A stretch of DNA of 64,000 bases from Sphingobacteriales bacterium 46-32 (lineage in GTDB: Bacteria; Bacteroidota; Bacteroidia; Chitinophagales; Chitinophagaceae). The notes under the pieces were generated by a model, which saw only the letters and a program-made list of their open reading frames with translations, was not told where the DNA came from and did not search any database. The translations under genes and the position numbers were made by a program. This document shows positions 1 through 6,577 of the stretch, piece after piece; within the stretch, counting starts at the first letter, position 1, and every line of letters starts with the position of its first letter. Where the stretch lies: NCBI GenBank assembly GCA_001898485.1, contig MKTY01000020.1, forward strand, positions 682,001 through 746,000, in the 5' to 3' direction.

Positions 1-1239
1 CTGCGAAGGCTGCTGTACAGATGCTGCGAGATCTGCAGGCTGAGCCGGCGCCGGTGACTGATTCATTTCCCAGGGCAGAGAACTGGCCTTGATCTTTTCG
101 CCGGCAGGCGTAAGCAATACAGCACGGCGAACAACATTCCGGAATTCGCGGAGATTGCCCGGCCAGCTATAGTGATGGAAAGTATGCAGCACGTCGTCGT
201 CGAAACCAATTACATTCTTTCCCAGCTCTTTATTTGTTTTATCGAGAAAAAACTCCGCAAAGGGGCGGATATCATCTTTTCTTTGCCGTAATGGCGGGAG
301 ATTGACAGAAAATTCATTGAAGCGGTGATACAGATCTTCGCGGAAACGACCCTTGCGATAAGCATCCTGCAGGTTTTCATTAGAGGCTACAATGATGCGC
401 ACGTCCACATTCATTTCTTTATTTCCGCCCACCCGTTTGAACCTGCGCTCCTGGATGACGCGCAGTAAGGTAGCCTGCACATCAAGCGACAGGTTTGCCA
501 CTTCGTCGAGAAACAACGTACCGCCATCTGCCAGTTCAAAATGACCTTCCTTATCCTGCAGTGCCCCTGTAAACGCACCTTTTACATGACCAAACAATTC
601 GCTTCCGGCCAGTTCTTTCGAAAGCGTGCCACAATCCATCGCCACAAAGGGTTTATCCTTGCGCATACTCATATTGTGAATCGTACGGGCTATCACTTCC
701 TTACCGGTGCCACTTTCTCCATACAGGATGATGCTGTAATTGGTAGCCGCCACCACGTCAATCTGGTCGTACAATGCCCTGGTGGAACTGGATTTGCCAA
801 CCATATATTCGTTGCTCACCGTAGAAGCGACCGTACTGCGGCTGGAGGCTTCGGCAGGCCGTGGACCGGCAGCAGGCGGCTCCATAAGGGCTTTATTCAA
901 CACACTCAATACCTCATCGGGAATCAGGGGCTTAACGATATAATCGAAAGCTCCCATTTTAATCACTTCAACTGCCGTTTTAATATCCGAATATCCGGTA
1001 ATCATCAGCACGCGTACCAGAGGGTCCTGCTTGCGCAGGGCTGTCAGTACATCCATGCCCTCCATATCTCCCAAACGGTAATCGCAGATCACAAGATCAT
1101 ACCTGCCTTCATTGAATCTGGCAATACCTTTATTACCCGTGTAGGCTGCATCCACTTCATAATCGTTACGCGACAAAAACCTACTGAGTAGTGCACATAA
1201 ATCCATGTCATCGTCAATAATGAGGATTTTTTTACTCAT
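1..1239 (-). CDS. Sigma-54-dependent response regulator, NtrC family (partial, C-terminus off window)
   Basis: Translating leftward from ATG at 1237-1239 gives 413 residues open to the window edge. Residues 1-115 are a receiver domain: acidic pair D10/D11, phosphoacceptor D53 in VICDYRLG, and lysine in DYIVKPL. After a linker comes an AAA+ domain with Walker A GESGTGKE near residue 172 and the sigma-54 contact loop GAFTGA near residue 222, both intact, followed by the LFLDE Walker B and arginine-rich ERRFKRVGG segments. The Fis-type DNA-binding domain must lie beyond base 1. The protein should activate sigma-54 promoters on phosphorylation. It is divergent from the single-domain regulator at 1427, and the CHASE3 kinase at 1825-3246 is the obvious candidate partner (inference). 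Confidence 0.95.
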   Translation of the reverse strand, partial: MSKKILIIDDDMDLCALLSRFLSRNDYEVDAAYTGNKGIARFNEGRYDLVICDYRLGDMEGMDVLTALRKQDPLVRVLMITGYSDIKTAVEVIKMGAFDYIVKPLIPDEVLSVLNKALMEPPAAGPRPAEASSRSTVASTVSNEYMVGKSSSTRALYDQIDVVAATNYSIILYGESGTGKEVIARTIHNMSMRKDKPFVAMDCGTLSKELAGSELFGHVKGAFTGALQDKEGHFELADGGTLFLDEVANLSLDVQATLLRVIQERRFKRVGGNKEMNVDVRIIVASNENLQDAYRKGRFREDLYHRFNEFSVNLPPLRQRKDDIRPFAEFFLDKTNKELGKNVIGFDDDVLHTFHHYSWPGNLREFRNVVRRAVLLTPAGEKIKASSLPWEMNQSPAPAQPADLAASVQQPSQ

Positions 1240-1357
1240 AAAGCCGCTTTGAAATCTTGATTAAAATTAAATCTTTTGTCAGGAACATTTCTCTATACGC
1301 TCAAATCATGCCGAAATCATCAAATTCCAGCAGTAAATAAGGGAAAACATTAGTTTT

Positions 1358-1373
1358 TGGCAATAAAATTGTT
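1358..1373 (+). promoter_or_regulatory. Possible sigma-54-like promoter of the single-domain response regulator
   Basis: TGGCAATAAAATTGTT has the -24 TGGCA element and, at correct spacing, TTGT in place of TTGC at -12. It would start transcription near 1384. That would make the GTG at 1385 leaderless and favour the ATG at 1427. The non-consensus -12 makes this tentative. Confidence 0.35.
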
Positions 1374-1426
1374 TTCAACGGAGTGTGAACAGTTACCGTG
1401 AGACATACAATTACCCTTCTCTGGAA

Positions 1427-1804
1427 ATGGCGAAAGACACCGATCTTGGCCCACAAGCGCTCATCATTGATGATGAAGTAGATATTTGTTATCTGCTAAA
1501 GGGGATTCTTCGTCAACGTAACATCCAGGCAGATCATGTCACCAGTTTGGCAGCAGCAGATACTTTTTTAAAGGAAACAAACCCTCCTGTTATCTTTCTC
1601 GACAATCACCTTTCAGATGGCCTTGGTATCGATTATGTACGCCGCCTGAAAGAAAATCACCCGCTTACCAAAGTTATCATGATCACCGCACATGATACTG
1701 CGCATGACCGAGAAAGAGCCTTTAATGAAGGAGTTGATTTCTTTATCAGCAAGCCATTCAGTCGTGAAATGATACTTCGCACGATTGAGAAGATCTCTAT
1801 GTAG
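1427..1804 (+). CDS. Single-domain response regulator (receiver only)
   Basis: A 125-residue CheY-like receiver from ATG 1427. A GTG at 1385 would add 14 residues of no family character. Acidic pair D15/D16 (LIIDDEVD), phosphoacceptor D59 (VIFLDNHLSDG), threonine in MITAH and lysine in FFISKPFS are all present, so it should be phosphorylatable. It has no output domain and so probably acts by protein contact or as a phosphate shuttle. It lies between the divergent sigma-54 regulator and the convergent CHASE3 kinase, whose stop is only 20 bp away, suggesting one signalling module (inference). Confidence 0.85.
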   Translation: MAKDTDLGPQALIIDDEVDICYLLKGILRQRNIQADHVTSLAAADTFLKETNPPVIFLDNHLSDGLGIDYVRRLKENHPLTKVIMITAHDTAHDRERAFNEGVDFFISKPFSREMILRTIEKISM

Positions 1805-1824
1805 AAACTTGTGTGGAAAAAAGT

Positions 1825-3246
1825 CTACAATTCCCGGCGGGAAGGTGTTTCATCATTAAGGGCCAGTGTAACTATAAATACTGAGCCCTGCCCTACCTTG
1901 CTTTTTACCTGAATATTGCCTTTGTGATTGAGGATAATGTTTTGTGTATTGGTGAGTCCCAGCCCGTTGCCACTAAGTTTACCGGTAAAATAAGGTTCGA
2001 AAAGGCGTTGAATGGTTTCTTCATCCATACCTATCCCATTGTCATGAATCTCCACCTGGCACTTGGGCCCCACTTTACGCGTTCGTATTTCCAGCTGTCC
2101 GGAAGTACGCTCCATGGCCTCAATGGCGTTTACAATAATATTAAGAAAGGCCAGTTTGATCTTTTCTTTGTCGACATATACCGTACAAAGATCGCGGGCA
2201 TAAGATTTAGACACCTGGATGTGATTAAGGTCTATCCGGTCTTTGGCCAGCTCAAGCGTTTCGTCTATCAGATTATTGATATTTTCATGGGTATACTCCA
2301 GTTGGGCAAAGCGCGTGGAATTGAGCAGGTCAGAGACCAGCTGATTAATCCGGTTTACGTTTCTTCCTATCATATCCAGCAGCATATCTGCTTCTTCCTG
2401 TTGTCCGGTAATTTCCTTAAGCTGCTCAGAGGCCAGTGAAATATTGGTAAGCGGATTACGCACCTCATGTGCCATGGTACGCGCAATACGACCGGTAGCG
2501 GCGAACTTTTCAATACTTTTCAGCTCCTGCAACTCATTATTGACCCTGTCGAGCTCTACTACCCGCTCTTCGAGTTGTAAACTGTAATTGCGTGCATTTG
2601 AAATGGCTTTTTCTTTGGCTTTATTTTCCCGGTTATAGATAATTACAGAATAGGAAATGGTGATGAGTGCAATCACCAGCGATACAACGGTACTGTTTGC
2701 TGTATTCCTGAAAATGCCGGAAAGATTCTTGTCACGATGCGTCACCAGGGTGTTTTCCTCATCCTGCAGCTGAGTGATTAGCAGCCGCACACTATCCATT
2801 ATCAACCTGTTCTCGTCTCTATTGGCCAGTAGCTTTTCATTTAACTTAAATCCCTGCTGCTGGTATTGCCGTACCGTAGATGAAAGCGAAGCAAGCCTTC
2901 GCCTGATCAATACCCCCAACGTATCGAGCCTGCTTTTGTACCGGGGATTATCTTTTGAAAGTGATAATAGCTGCTCATACAAGGGTAGTGTATTACGGAT
3001 GCCGCTATTGTATGGCTTCAGAAAAACATAATCGTTGGTAATTAAATACCCTCTTACACCCGTCTCGGCATCGGTTATTTCAGACTTAAGCGATTCCAGT
3101 TTATTAATGATCATATAAGAATGCGTGACCCACCCGGTTTCGCGTACGAGCCGGCGAATGATCATAAAGATCATGGTATAGGATACCAGCATCAGTATTA
3201 AAGCAATAAGATAACCCCAGCGAATTTTGACTCTTGATAAAGGCAT
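1825..3246 (-). CDS. CHASE3-domain sensor histidine kinase
   Basis: 473 residues. A first membrane segment (about residues 10-30) and a second (about 185-205) bracket a periplasmic CHASE3 sensor, recognisable by ETGVRGYLIT. A short coiled coil leads to the HisKA dimerisation domain with the phospho-accepting histidine near residue 260 in MAHEVRNPLTN. The ATPase domain carries the N box (NIIVNAIEAM), G1 (DNGIGMDEE), F box and G2 (GNGLGLTNT). It is an orthodox kinase with no attached receiver. The neighbouring receiver protein and NtrC-type regulator are likely phospho-targets (inference from position). CHASE3 ligands are generally unknown. Confidence 0.93.
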   Translation of the reverse strand: MPLSRVKIRWGYLIALILMLVSYTMIFMIIRRLVRETGWVTHSYMIINKLESLKSEITDAETGVRGYLITNDYVFLKPYNSGIRNTLPLYEQLLSLSKDNPRYKSRLDTLGVLIRRRLASLSSTVRQYQQQGFKLNEKLLANRDENRLIMDSVRLLITQLQDEENTLVTHRDKNLSGIFRNTANSTVVSLVIALITISYSVIIYNRENKAKEKAISNARNYSLQLEERVVELDRVNNELQELKSIEKFAATGRIARTMAHEVRNPLTNISLASEQLKEITGQQEEADMLLDMIGRNVNRINQLVSDLLNSTRFAQLEYTHENINNLIDETLELAKDRIDLNHIQVSKSYARDLCTVYVDKEKIKLAFLNIIVNAIEAMERTSGQLEIRTRKVGPKCQVEIHDNGIGMDEETIQRLFEPYFTGKLSGNGLGLTNTQNIILNHKGNIQVKSKVGQGSVFIVTLALNDETPSRREL

Positions 3247-3356
3247 CAGGAAGTAGTTGATAGAAAATTACAAAATGATTGTCTATCCTGCAGCACAAGC
3301 CTATTTAATCTGCAACGGCGACGGCAACAGCGCAGCTCCAGTTGAAAAAAGCTGAA

Positions 3357-3536
3357 TCAGGAACCTGTCTGCCGCCCGGCAATAGCAGACCTGGGACAAA
3401 TCATAAGCCCCTGCATACCGGCTACAGCAGCCAGCATCAGCAACAAATGCCTGAGCGCTCCCCAGGAATAATAAAAAGTACCGAATGCCCATGTTATTAA
3501 CAGTAGTATTGCCAGTATAAACAGAAAGAGCCTCAT
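3357..3536 (-). CDS. Lmo0937-like (DUF5670-type) small membrane protein
   Basis: 59 residues from the internal ATG at 3536. The longer frame to 3605 adds 23 residues without membrane character. It starts MRLFLFILAILLLITWAFG and has a second hydrophobic stretch around RHLLLMLAAVAG, so it forms a two-helix hairpin, the layout and word pattern (LLxITWAxG, hLLLxLA) of the Lmo0937 family. Such proteins are common in Bacteroidota near stress genes; the molecular function is unknown. The C-terminal tail is polar and longer than usual. The family call is from memory of the pattern, not a search. Confidence 0.6.
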   Translation of the reverse strand: MRLFLFILAILLLITWAFGTFYYSWGALRHLLLMLAAVAGMQGLMICPRSAIAGRQTGS

Positions 3537-4040
3537 GCAGTAATTTTTCGGATATGATGAAAAAATAATGCCAGCCCTTGAGTTTATTTCCTGATCCGGC
3601 TTCAATTGTCATTAAATGAGCAACAAATTCCCCAATTTGATTAAAACAAAGTTTTTTTACCGATACCCTTCAAAAAAAACGGACAGACCGCATACCTTCC
3701 TCATCCGGCATCTGAAAAATCTTCCGTAAACACTTATTCTTTTATAAATAAGTCCATTTCAGATTCATGCTTTCTGAAGAACCTGCAAATCAGACGTTAT
3801 TGCTTATTTATTTCCTGTAATAAAATATCATCACTGCAAGTGTCAGTCATGGCCCGTTTAACACCTCACCTTATATTCCTGTTTTTTATTAAACAAAATG
3901 AAAAATAACTATTTGCAGTCCAATGCCACTGCTATTTAAGTAACCCGCTAAAACCCTGCGAGTGCCAATTGATATTTATTATTCTGAACGATTAATTCTG
4001 GCAAGCGCTTTGCCCAAAAGAATAAGGAAAAGTGAAGATT
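3537..4040. other. 504-bp intergenic region, divergent promoters
   Basis: AT-rich gap between the leftward Lmo0937-like gene and the rightward gene at 4041. No reading frame has coding character. It holds the strong sigma-54 promoter match at 3999-4014 and, on the other strand at 3559-3572, a -24-like TGGCAT with a poor -12 (TTTC). Nothing else is recognisable. Confidence 0.6.
3999..4014 (+). promoter_or_regulatory. Sigma-54 (RpoN) promoter, -24/-12 type
   Basis: TGGCAAGCGCTTTGCC carries GG at 4000-4001 and GC at 4012-4013 with exactly 10 bp between them. It matches the TGGCAC-N5-TTGCA consensus at all positions but one. Predicted start near 4025. A purine run AAGGAAAAG at 4024-4032 then sits at a good distance from ATG 4041 and supports that start over GTG 4032. 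The NtrC-type regulator at the left edge is the nearest candidate activator. Confidence 0.75.
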
Positions 4041-4394
4041 ATGATAAAGAATTCAACTACAGAAGATATGCGAACGCTGGCTTCCTGTTTAAATAAACTC
4101 GTCAGTGATGGATATACAGAAGATTTCAAAGTATCTGAAATGGGTCTGCTATCGCAACAGCAGGAAAAGATTTACCAGCCTTCAGAAGTAACCATTGTAA
4201 ATTTTTATCGTTTTGAAGGTGCCAGTGACCCGGCAGACAATTCCATTATATATGTTATTGAAACTGCCGATAACATAAAAGGCACATTGATTGACGCCTA
4301 TGGCCCTTATGCCGATCCAGTTGTAAACCGGTTTGTTGAAGAAGTAGCATCTATTAACAAAAAAGCCGTACACAGTGATTCAACAAAGAACTGA
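4041..4394 (+). CDS. Conserved small Bacteroidota protein (often mislabelled 'phosphoribosylpyrophosphate synthetase')
   Basis: 117 residues from ATG 4041, or 120 from GTG 4032. The core GYTEDFKV ... VNFYRFEGASDPADNSIIYVI ... KGTLIDAYGPYADP is the signature of a small family frequent in Bacteroidota that databases often mislabel as PRPP synthetase. It lacks the PRPP-synthetase fold and motifs, so no enzymatic role should be inferred. It is soluble, with no signal or membrane segment. It overlaps the next gene and follows a strong sigma-54 promoter, so the pair is probably one stress-type transcription unit. Confidence 0.7.
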   Translation: MIKNSTTEDMRTLASCLNKLVSDGYTEDFKVSEMGLLSQQQEKIYQPSEVTIVNFYRFEGASDPADNSIIYVIETADNIKGTLIDAYGPYADPVVNRFVEEVASINKKAVHSDSTKN

Positions 4395-4722
4395 ACCATA
4401 CATCCGCGTATGTATGAAGACCTGGCTTCTTTGCGAGTCAGCTATTCACAATGAAATGAAGCGCAGACGTCCCCGCCAGGGTCTTGTAGAAGCCTGTACC
4501 GAATGTGCCCGTATATGTTTTTCGCTGGTATCGCAACTGGTGAGCGAGCAGGCAGCCGATTACAATACCGGCCCCATGGCATTCGATTGCTGGCTAAGCT
4601 GCCGCCAGTGTGCAGAAGCCTGTTTCCCCTATTTAAGAGAAGAAGATTTTCAACTTTGTGCAGAGGCCTGTGTTGATTGCAGCGAAGAGCTGAAAGATAT
4701 TTTCCGTTTCCATCTCAATTGA
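4375..4722 (+). CDS. 12-cysteine helical protein, probable four-helix-bundle copper-binding (Csp/DUF326-like)
   Basis: 115 residues from GTG 4375, overlapping the previous stop by 20 bp. A start at ATG 4414 would lose Cys13. The twelve cysteines at 13, 20, 41, 44, 48, 72, 76, 79, 83, 95, 99 and 102 occur in CxxC and CxxxC steps within predicted helices (for example CTECARIC and CRQCAEAC). This is the pattern of copper-storage proteins whose helical-bundle core is lined with thiols binding Cu(I). There is no signal peptide, so a cytosolic store (Csp3-like) is more likely. Metal identity is inference. It is probably co-transcribed with the gene at 4041. Confidence 0.65.
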   Translation: MIQQRTEPYIRVCMKTWLLCESAIHNEMKRRRPRQGLVEACTECARICFSLVSQLVSEQAADYNTGPMAFDCWLSCRQCAEACFPYLREEDFQLCAEACVDCSEELKDIFRFHLN

Positions 4723-4725
4723 GAG

Positions 4726-4795
4726 GGTAAAAGGTAAAGGGTAGAAGGCGGAGGGTATTGTACCTTTCTCCTTCTACCCTTTACCTTTCTCCTTT
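4726..4795. repeat. Heptad-word inverted array (AAGG family)
   Basis: A purine arm built from words such as GGTAAAA, GGTAAAG and GGTAGAA (4726-4757) is followed by its pyrimidine counterpart (4761-4795). It starts directly after the stop of the 12-Cys gene and could fold as an imperfect hairpin. The same word family recurs at seven or more other gaps in the window. Confidence 0.7.
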
Positions 4796-4800
4796 TATCA

Positions 4801-5144
4801 GGTTCTGGCTGAGCGCCCAAATATCATAGACAGAATAAACAGCACGGGAACCGGTATTATACCTTTCACCTTCCACCCTTTACCCTTCTCCTTTTTATCA
4901 GGTTCTGGTAAAGCGCCCACATATCATAGACAGAATAAACAGCACAGGGAACCCTGTATTATACCTTTCACCTTCCACCCTTTACCTTTCTCCTTTTTAT
5001 CAGGTTCTGGCTGAGCGCCCACATATCATAGACAGAATAAACAGCACGGGAACCTGTATTATACCTTTCACCTTCCACCCTTTACCCTTCTCCTTTTTAT
5101 CAGGTTCTGGCTGAGCGCCCAAATATCATAGACAGAATAAACAG
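4801..5144 (-). repeat. ~100-bp tandem repeat containing copies of the DUF1328 gene 3' end
   Basis: A 42-bp segment beginning GGTTCTGG occurs at 4801, 4901, 5003 and 5103, giving periods of 100, 102 and 100 bp. The copy at 5103-5144 is the last 14 sense codons of the DUF1328 gene. The three others sit downstream of its stop, separated by pyrimidine-rich word-array DNA. Copies differ at only a few positions, so the amplification is recent. Confidence 0.85.
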
Positions 5145-5264
5145 TACCAGGAAGATGAAGAATAATATTTTAGCTATAGAGGCAGCACCTGCCGCAATGC
5201 CGGTAAATCCAAGAATGCCGGCCACAATCGCAATCAGCAGAAAGGCAATAGTCCAACGTAACAT
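5100..5264 (-). CDS. DUF1328 family small membrane protein
   Basis: 54 residues from ATG at 5262-5264 to TGA at 5100-5102. It begins [20 protein letters not shown], continues [20 protein letters not shown] and ends GRSART. Two membrane helices separated by a GIAAGAA turn and the [11 protein letters not shown] segment are diagnostic of DUF1328 (YtjA/UPF0391-like) proteins, usually 50-60 residues. The function is unknown; members often accompany stress genes. Its 3' end has been copied three times downstream. A -24-like GGCAT with poor -12 lies upstream at 5331-5344. Confidence 0.85.
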   Translation of the reverse strand: MLRWTIAFLLIAIVAGILGFTGIAAGAASIAKILFFIFLVLFILSMIFGRSART

Positions 5265-5460
5265 AATAAGACAATTTTGAAGTTAATAAATTACAACTCC
5301 TCTTTCTTCTCAGTCCGCTGCTTTATAATTGAAAATTTCATGCCGGGCGGTTATGCTGCCCTGAAAATGTCTAAACCCTGTTTTTAGGACAGAATCGGGC
5401 AAATAGTTCCCCATTTTCCGATAACCTCCCAGCTTTCCCGGTTATTACTCCGCGCTATGG

Positions 5461-5468
5461 TATATTTG
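5461..5468 (+). promoter_or_regulatory. Bacteroidota -7 box (TAnnTTTG) of obg
   Basis: TATATTTG matches TAnnTTTG exactly and lies 24 bp before the obg TTG start. A clear -33 TTTG partner was not seen at the expected distance. Confidence 0.5.
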
Positions 5469-5492
5469 CCGGGCAGTTAAAGCATTGTCAAG

Positions 5493-6521
5493 TTGGAAAA
5501 AAGCAATTTTGTAGATCAGATACGCATTTTTTGCCGCAGTGGCCATGGAGGCCCGGGCAGCAAGCATTTCATGCGCAACAAATTCACTGCCATGGGAGGT
5601 CCGGATGGTGGTGATGGCGGCCGGGGTGGCCATATTATCCTCAAAGGAAATCGTAATCTGTGGACCCTGCTTCACCTGCGTTATTTCAAAAATGTACTGG
5701 CCGAGAATGGAGAAGGTGGAAGCGGAAATAACAGGACCGGCCGTTTTGGTAAGGATATCATCCTCGAAGTACCCCTGGGTACCATCGCCCGCGATGAAGA
5801 AACGGGTCAACAGGAAGCGGAGATACTCGAAGACGGACAGGAAATCGTGTGGATACCGGGTGGGCGTGGCGGACTGGGCAACAGTCATTTCGCCACACCA
5901 ACCAACCAGGCACCCGAACATGCGCAGCCCGGCCTGCCGGGCCTGGAAGGCTGGAAAGTCCTGGAATTAAAAGTGCTGGCCGATGTTGGACTGGTGGGTT
6001 TTCCCAATGCTGGCAAATCGACCCTGCTGTCTGTAATCACTGCCGCCAAACCCAAAATTGCCGACTATGCTTTTACTACCATCACACCCAACCTGGGCAT
6101 GGTGGAGTACCGCGATGGGCGCAGCTTCTGTATAGCCGACCTGCCAGGCATTATTGAAGGCGCTGCCGAAGGCAAAGGGCTGGGACATCGTTTTCTCCGT
6201 CATATTGAACGCAACTCTATTTTATTGTTCCTTATACCGGCCGATAGCGAAAATCATTTACGCGAATTTGAAGTGCTGGTAAACGAACTGGAGCAGTACA
6301 ACCCCGAACTGCTGCATAAACAGTTTGTGATCGCCATCAGTAAAAGCGATATGCTCGATGCCGAACTGACCAGGGCGATAGAAGCGGAACTACCCGCTGA
6401 TATACCGCATCTTTTTATTTCATCGGTCACCCAAAAAGGACTCACCGAGTTGAAAGACCTGCTCTGGAAGGTACTGAATACACCACCTCCTGCACTGGAG
6501 TCGGTTAATCTGCCGGCTTAG
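5493..6521 (+). CDS. obg: GTPase Obg (CgtA), ribosome-associated
   Basis: 342 residues. The glycine-rich Obg fold (residues 1-160; [22 protein letters not shown]) precedes the G domain: G1 GFPNAGKST near residue 170, switch I TTITPN, G3 [10 protein letters not shown]4 SKSD. There is no long C-terminal OCT extension, as in many Bacteroidota. The start is TTG at 5493: an in-frame stop lies at 5478-5480 and homologues begin close to this SNFVD segment. The protein acts in 50S maturation and stringent-response coupling. It stands alone, convergent with nothing, after its own TAnnTTTG box. Confidence 0.96.
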   Translation: MEKSNFVDQIRIFCRSGHGGPGSKHFMRNKFTAMGGPDGGDGGRGGHIILKGNRNLWTLLHLRYFKNVLAENGEGGSGNNRTGRFGKDIILEVPLGTIARDEETGQQEAEILEDGQEIVWIPGGRGGLGNSHFATPTNQAPEHAQPGLPGLEGWKVLELKVLADVGLVGFPNAGKSTLLSVITAAKPKIADYAFTTITPNLGMVEYRDGRSFCIADLPGIIEGAAEGKGLGHRFLRHIERNSILLFLIPADSENHLREFEVLVNELEQYNPELLHKQFVIAISKSDMLDAELTRAIEAELPADIPHLFISSVTQKGLTELKDLLWKVLNTPPPALESVNLPA

Positions 6522-6550
6522 GAGTCAATATCCATATCAGTTGCTTTTTG

Positions 6551-6558
6551 TAGGTTTG
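6551..6558 (+). promoter_or_regulatory. -7 box (TAnnTTTG) of the S46 peptidase gene
   Basis: TAGGTTTG fits TAnnTTTG and lies 20 bp before the ATG at 6578. No convincing -33 element was found. Confidence 0.45.
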
Positions 6559-6577
6559 TTTATCTAAAAACAAATGC

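Noticed and set aside
541-1191. Plus-strand open frame of 216 residues at the left end
   Set aside because: It is antisense to the NtrC-type regulator, whose motifs are all in frame on the minus strand.
1299-1312. Sigma-54 promoter of the NtrC-type regulator itself
   Set aside because: Spacing of GG and GC is right but the surrounding -12 bases (GAGC) are poor; kept only as part of a low-confidence cluster observation.
3301-3612. 103-residue frame on the minus strand overlapping the Lmo0937-like gene
   Set aside because: Another frame of the same DNA; the 59-residue frame has the membrane pattern of a known family.
4032-4034. GTG start for the 4041 gene
   Set aside because: It overlaps the presumed ribosome-binding purines and lies only ~7 nt from the expected sigma-54 start site; ATG 4041 fits better.
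4041-4394. Phosphoribosylpyrophosphate synthetase
   Set aside because: Only 117 residues and no PRPP-synthetase motifs; the database label for this family appears to be an error.
4801-5144. CRISPR array or separate genes in the 100-bp repeats
   Set aside because: The repeat unit is the 3' end of the DUF1328 gene and carries no start codon or spacer diversity.
5445-5970. Several 140-160-residue frames overlapping obg in other frames
   Set aside because: Shadows of the Gly-rich obg coding sequence without family features.
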